Below are positions 7,317 to 9,370 of a stretch of 9,370 nt of DNA, piece after piece; within the stretch, counting starts at the first letter, position 1; each line of letters starts with the position of its first letter. The stretch lies in the NCBI GenBank assembly GCA_003449195.1, contig DMID01000019.1:1256-10625 (forward strand), written 5' to 3'. The translations under genes were made by a program, and so were the position numbers. Source of the stretch: Lysobacteraceae bacterium. Its GTDB lineage: Bacteria; Pseudomonadota; Gammaproteobacteria; Xanthomonadales; Xanthomonadaceae. The notes beneath the pieces are model-generated. The model saw nothing but the letters and a program-made list of their open reading frames with translations, had not been told where the DNA came from and ran no database searches.

Positions 7317-9139
7317 TGCCCACGTTCGTGCGAAGGCCGCGTCTGTACACGGGTGCGGCGGCAGGCATGTTTGCCTGCGTGCTTGCCGCTGTTTCCATGC
7401 TGTCATCGGCTGCGTTTGCGGCACCGAGGGCATCGGCTCTGCAAACCGTGGCCGAGCAATCCGGGTTCGTCCGTACCGGTCGCTACGACGAAGTCGAGCG
7501 CTTGTGCACGGCCTTCACTGACGCGTATCCCGATGCGGTGCGCTGCCTGAATTTCGGCACTACGCCGGCGGGCCGGCCGCAGCTCGTTCTCGTCGCCACG
7601 CGCAGCGGCGTCTTCGATCCGGAAACTGCGCAGGCGCGCAAGTTGCCGGTGATCCTCGTGCAGGGCGGCATCCATGCCGGTGAAATCGAAGGCAAGGATG
7701 CCGGTTTCCTCGCGCTGCGGCAGATGCTGGACGGACAGGCCGCGCCGGGGGCGCTGGACAAGGCGGTGCTGCTGTTCGTGCCGGTGTTCAACGTGGACGG
7801 GCACGAGCGCTTCGAGGCATGGAACCGCCCCAACCAGCGCGGCCCGGAGGAAATGGGCCGGCGTTCGACCGCGCAGAACTACAACCTCAACCGCGACTAC
7901 ATGAAGCTCGACGCGCCCGAAATGCGCGCGATGCAGGCGCTGTTGCGGAAATGGGACCCGGTGCTGATGGCCGACCTGCACACCACCGACGGCGCCCAGT
8001 TCCGGCCGGACGTGGCGGTGCAGATCGAGCCGCTGCATGCCGGCGACGCCGAACTGGCAACGCAGGGGCAGGCATTGAGCGATCGCCTGCTCGGCGCATT
8101 GCGCAAGCAGGGCGCGCTGCCGCTGCCGTGGTATCCGACCTTCCTGCGCCGCGACGAGCCGGCGTCCGGATTTGCCGCCAACGTCTATCAACCGCGGTTT
8201 TCCACCGGCTATTTCCAGCAGCGCAACCGCTTTGCGGTGCTGGTGGAAACCCATTCGTGGAAGGACTACGCCACCCGCGTGCGGATCACCCGCGATTTCA
8301 TCGTCGACCTGATGGCCGATGCCGGTCGTAACGGCGATGCGTGGCTGTCCGCCGCGCATGCGGCCGACGCGCGTTCGGCCCGGCTTGCAGGCCAGTCCCT
8401 GCCGCTGGACTGGAAGGCCACCGACGAGACGAAGACGATCGACTTCCCCGGTTACGCCTACGTGCGCGGCACGTCCGACGTTTCCGGCACCGGCTTCATC
8501 CGCTACGACGAGCGCAAGCCGCAGACGTGGAAAGTGCCACTCCACGAACACGTCGAACCGTCGGTGACGGCGGTGGTGCCGGGTGCGGGTTATCTGGTGC
8601 CGGCCGCACAGGCCGACCGGGTGCAGCCGCTGCTCGACCTGCACGGCATCGCGTATCGCCGCATCGGCCATCCGTTGTCGAAGCAGCCGGTGCTGGCGTG
8701 GCGGATGAGCAAGGCCACCTTCGCTTCCGCGCCGTTCGAGGGCCGGCAGATGCTCAAGGCCGAGGGCGCGTGGAAGCCCGAGCAGGCCGATCTGGTGGCC
8801 GGTGCCTTGTTCGTGCCGAGCGGGCAGCCGCTGGCGCGTCTGGTGGTGGGCCTGCTGGAGCCGACGGCGCCGGATTCGCTGCTGGCCTGGGGGCAGTTCA
8901 ACGGCATGTTCGAGGCCAAGGAATACATGGAGTCCTACGTGGCCGAGGATGTGGCGCGCGAGCAATTGCGCACCCCGGCCGTGGCCGCCGAATTTGCCGA
9001 AAAGCTGAAAGACCCGGCCTTTGCCGCCGATCCGCGCGCGCGGCTGGCGTTCTTCATCAAGCGCCATCCTTCATGGGAGCGCGAGCTGGACCTGTATCCG
9101 GTCTATCGGCTGGACGCGCCGCTGGATACGGTGCGTTGA
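7316..9139 (+). CDS. M14-family zinc metallocarboxypeptidase-like protein, exported, with long C-terminal region
   Basis: Complete 607-residue protein. A long hydrophobic signal sequence (about 1-35: RRPRLY then an Ala/Val/Leu core, probable cleavage after AFA) implies export. The M14 catalytic domain spans about 45-340. Zinc ligands are H120 and E123 (GGIHAGEIEGKD) and H222 (LMADLHTTDG). NLNRDY (190-195) holds the substrate-carboxylate-binding Asn/Arg pair, and E311 (VETHSWKDY) is the expected general base. M14 enzymes remove C-terminal residues from peptides, and some cleave peptidoglycan peptides. After about residue 345 comes a roughly 260-residue region (PGYAYVRGTSDVSG, LAWGQFNGMFEAKEYMESYVAED) that I cannot assign to a named domain; it may be a beta-sandwich plus a family-specific tail. 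The ATG at 7316 overlaps the dipeptidase TGA, and GGAGG at 7304-7308 gives ideal 7-nt spacing, so the two genes are probably one operon with coupled translation. The frame is open far upstream, but that part only shadows the dipeptidase gene. Confidence 0.93.
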   Translation: MPTFVRRPRLYTGAAAGMFACVLAAVSMLSSAAFAAPRASALQTVAEQSGFVRTGRYDEVERLCTAFTDAYPDAVRCLNFGTTPAGRPQLVLVATRSGVFDPETAQARKLPVILVQGGIHAGEIEGKDAGFLALRQMLDGQAAPGALDKAVLLFVPVFNVDGHERFEAWNRPNQRGPEEMGRRSTAQNYNLNRDYMKLDAPEMRAMQALLRKWDPVLMADLHTTDGAQFRPDVAVQIEPLHAGDAELATQGQALSDRLLGALRKQGALPLPWYPTFLRRDEPASGFAANVYQPRFSTGYFQQRNRFAVLVETHSWKDYATRVRITRDFIVDLMADAGRNGDAWLSAAHAADARSARLAGQSLPLDWKATDETKTIDFPGYAYVRGTSDVSGTGFIRYDERKPQTWKVPLHEHVEPSVTAVVPGAGYLVPAAQADRVQPLLDLHGIAYRRIGHPLSKQPVLAWRMSKATFASAPFEGRQMLKAEGAWKPEQADLVAGALFVPSGQPLARLVVGLLEPTAPDSLLAWGQFNGMFEAKEYMESYVAEDVAREQLRTPAVAAEFAEKLKDPAFAADPRARLAFFIKRHPSWERELDLYPVYRLDAPLDTVR

Positions 9140-9146
9140 CGCATTT

Positions 9147-9162
9147 GCCGGGGAGTCCCGGC
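9147..9162. terminator. Short hairpin between convergent genes
   Basis: GCCGGG (9147-9152) pairs with CCCGGC (9157-9162) around a GAGT loop, 7 nt after the M14 stop codon and between convergent genes. No T-run follows on either strand, so it is only a weak terminator candidate. Nothing else is evident in 9140-9261. Confidence 0.3.
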
Positions 9163-9261
9163 GACGTGCGGGATTGGGGCGGCGCGACCTCGGCCCGGTA
9201 CGCAACATGAGGCGGTGGCCGCTGGTCGCGCGCGGGCCGCACGCTCTCGAAGGCCGGTATC

Positions 9262-9370
9262 TCAGTCGAACAGATGCCGGAAAGCGCGCGCTTCCGCCAC
9301 CGGATCGGCCGCGTCGAACACGGCGCTGATCACGGCCAGCAGGTCGGCGCCGGCGGCCACCACCGGGCCG
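9262..9370 (-). CDS. thiE: Probable thiamine-phosphate synthase, C-terminal end (runs off right edge)
   Basis: The reverse strand encodes 35 residues ending at a TGA (9264-9262): VVAAGADLLAVISAVFDA, then a short acidic-Ala/Arg tail ending FRHLFD. AAGAD-x-x-AVISAVF is the phosphate-binding end of the ThiE TIM barrel, and the short tail matches where ThiE proteins stop. ThiE joins the pyrimidine and thiazole phosphates to make thiamine phosphate in the cytoplasm. The 5' part is outside the window. The gene converges on the M14 peptidase gene and has the same strand as hemL. With only 35 residues visible, another TIM-barrel enzyme with a similar end cannot be fully excluded. Confidence 0.78.
   Translation of the reverse strand, partial: GPVVAAGADLLAVISAVFDAADPVAEARAFRHLFD

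Noticed and set aside
4866..7433. An 855-codon minus-strand open frame across the receptor end and the dipeptidase
   Set aside because: It crosses two well-supported plus-strand genes and has no recognisable domain, signal peptide or ribosome binding site.
7403..9067. A 554-codon minus-strand open frame opposite the M14 peptidase
   Set aside because: The M14 zinc-ligand motifs on the plus strand explain this region; the antisense translation is rich in Arg, His and Gln and has no motif.

Overview
The window is a high-GC chromosomal segment, most likely from Xanthomonadales/Lysobacterales (Xanthomonas, Stenotrophomonas, Lysobacter or Rhodanobacter relatives). The clues are the C5-pathway hemL, an Oar-like TonB-dependent receptor (TBDR) with a GGGGAGAG-type ribosome binding site, a thiE-like gene end nearby, and secreted M19 and M14 peptidases. 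The genus cannot be fixed from this sequence alone. I saw no rRNA, tRNA, CRISPR array, insertion sequence or phage gene.

Layout. On the minus strand at the left edge (1-975, continuing outside the window) is the N-terminal part of a MalT-like LuxR-family ATPase regulator. It is preceded by a consensus-like promoter embedded in an unusual set of repeats (1127-1171). Upstream of it on the same strand is a complete hemL (1206-2495, glutamate-1-semialdehyde aminomutase, tetrapyrrole synthesis). A 279-bp divergent intergenic region (2496-2774) holds an imperfect tandem repeat near hemL and overlapping inverted repeats plus a T-rich tract in front of the receptor gene. On the plus strand follow three genes for exported proteins: an Oar-like TBDR (2775-5972), an M19 membrane-type dipeptidase (6075-7316) and an M14 zinc carboxypeptidase-like protein (7316-9139). 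The two peptidase genes overlap by one base and are probably translationally coupled. A strong hairpin separates the receptor from the peptidases. At the right edge (9262-9370, minus strand) is the 3' end of a gene whose product looks like the C-terminus of ThiE, thiamine-phosphate synthase.

How they may work together. The plus-strand genes read as a peptide-acquisition cassette: an outer-membrane receptor brings in a peptide-like ligand, and two metallopeptidases carrying Sec signal peptides trim it. No inner-membrane transporter is visible. The cassette lies between two minus-strand housekeeping genes (hemL and probable thiE) that I recall as close neighbours in related genomes, so it may be a lineage-specific insertion. 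The most notable non-coding structures are the repeat-rich regulator promoter and the possible attenuator-like leader of the receptor. Both are inferences from sequence pattern only.
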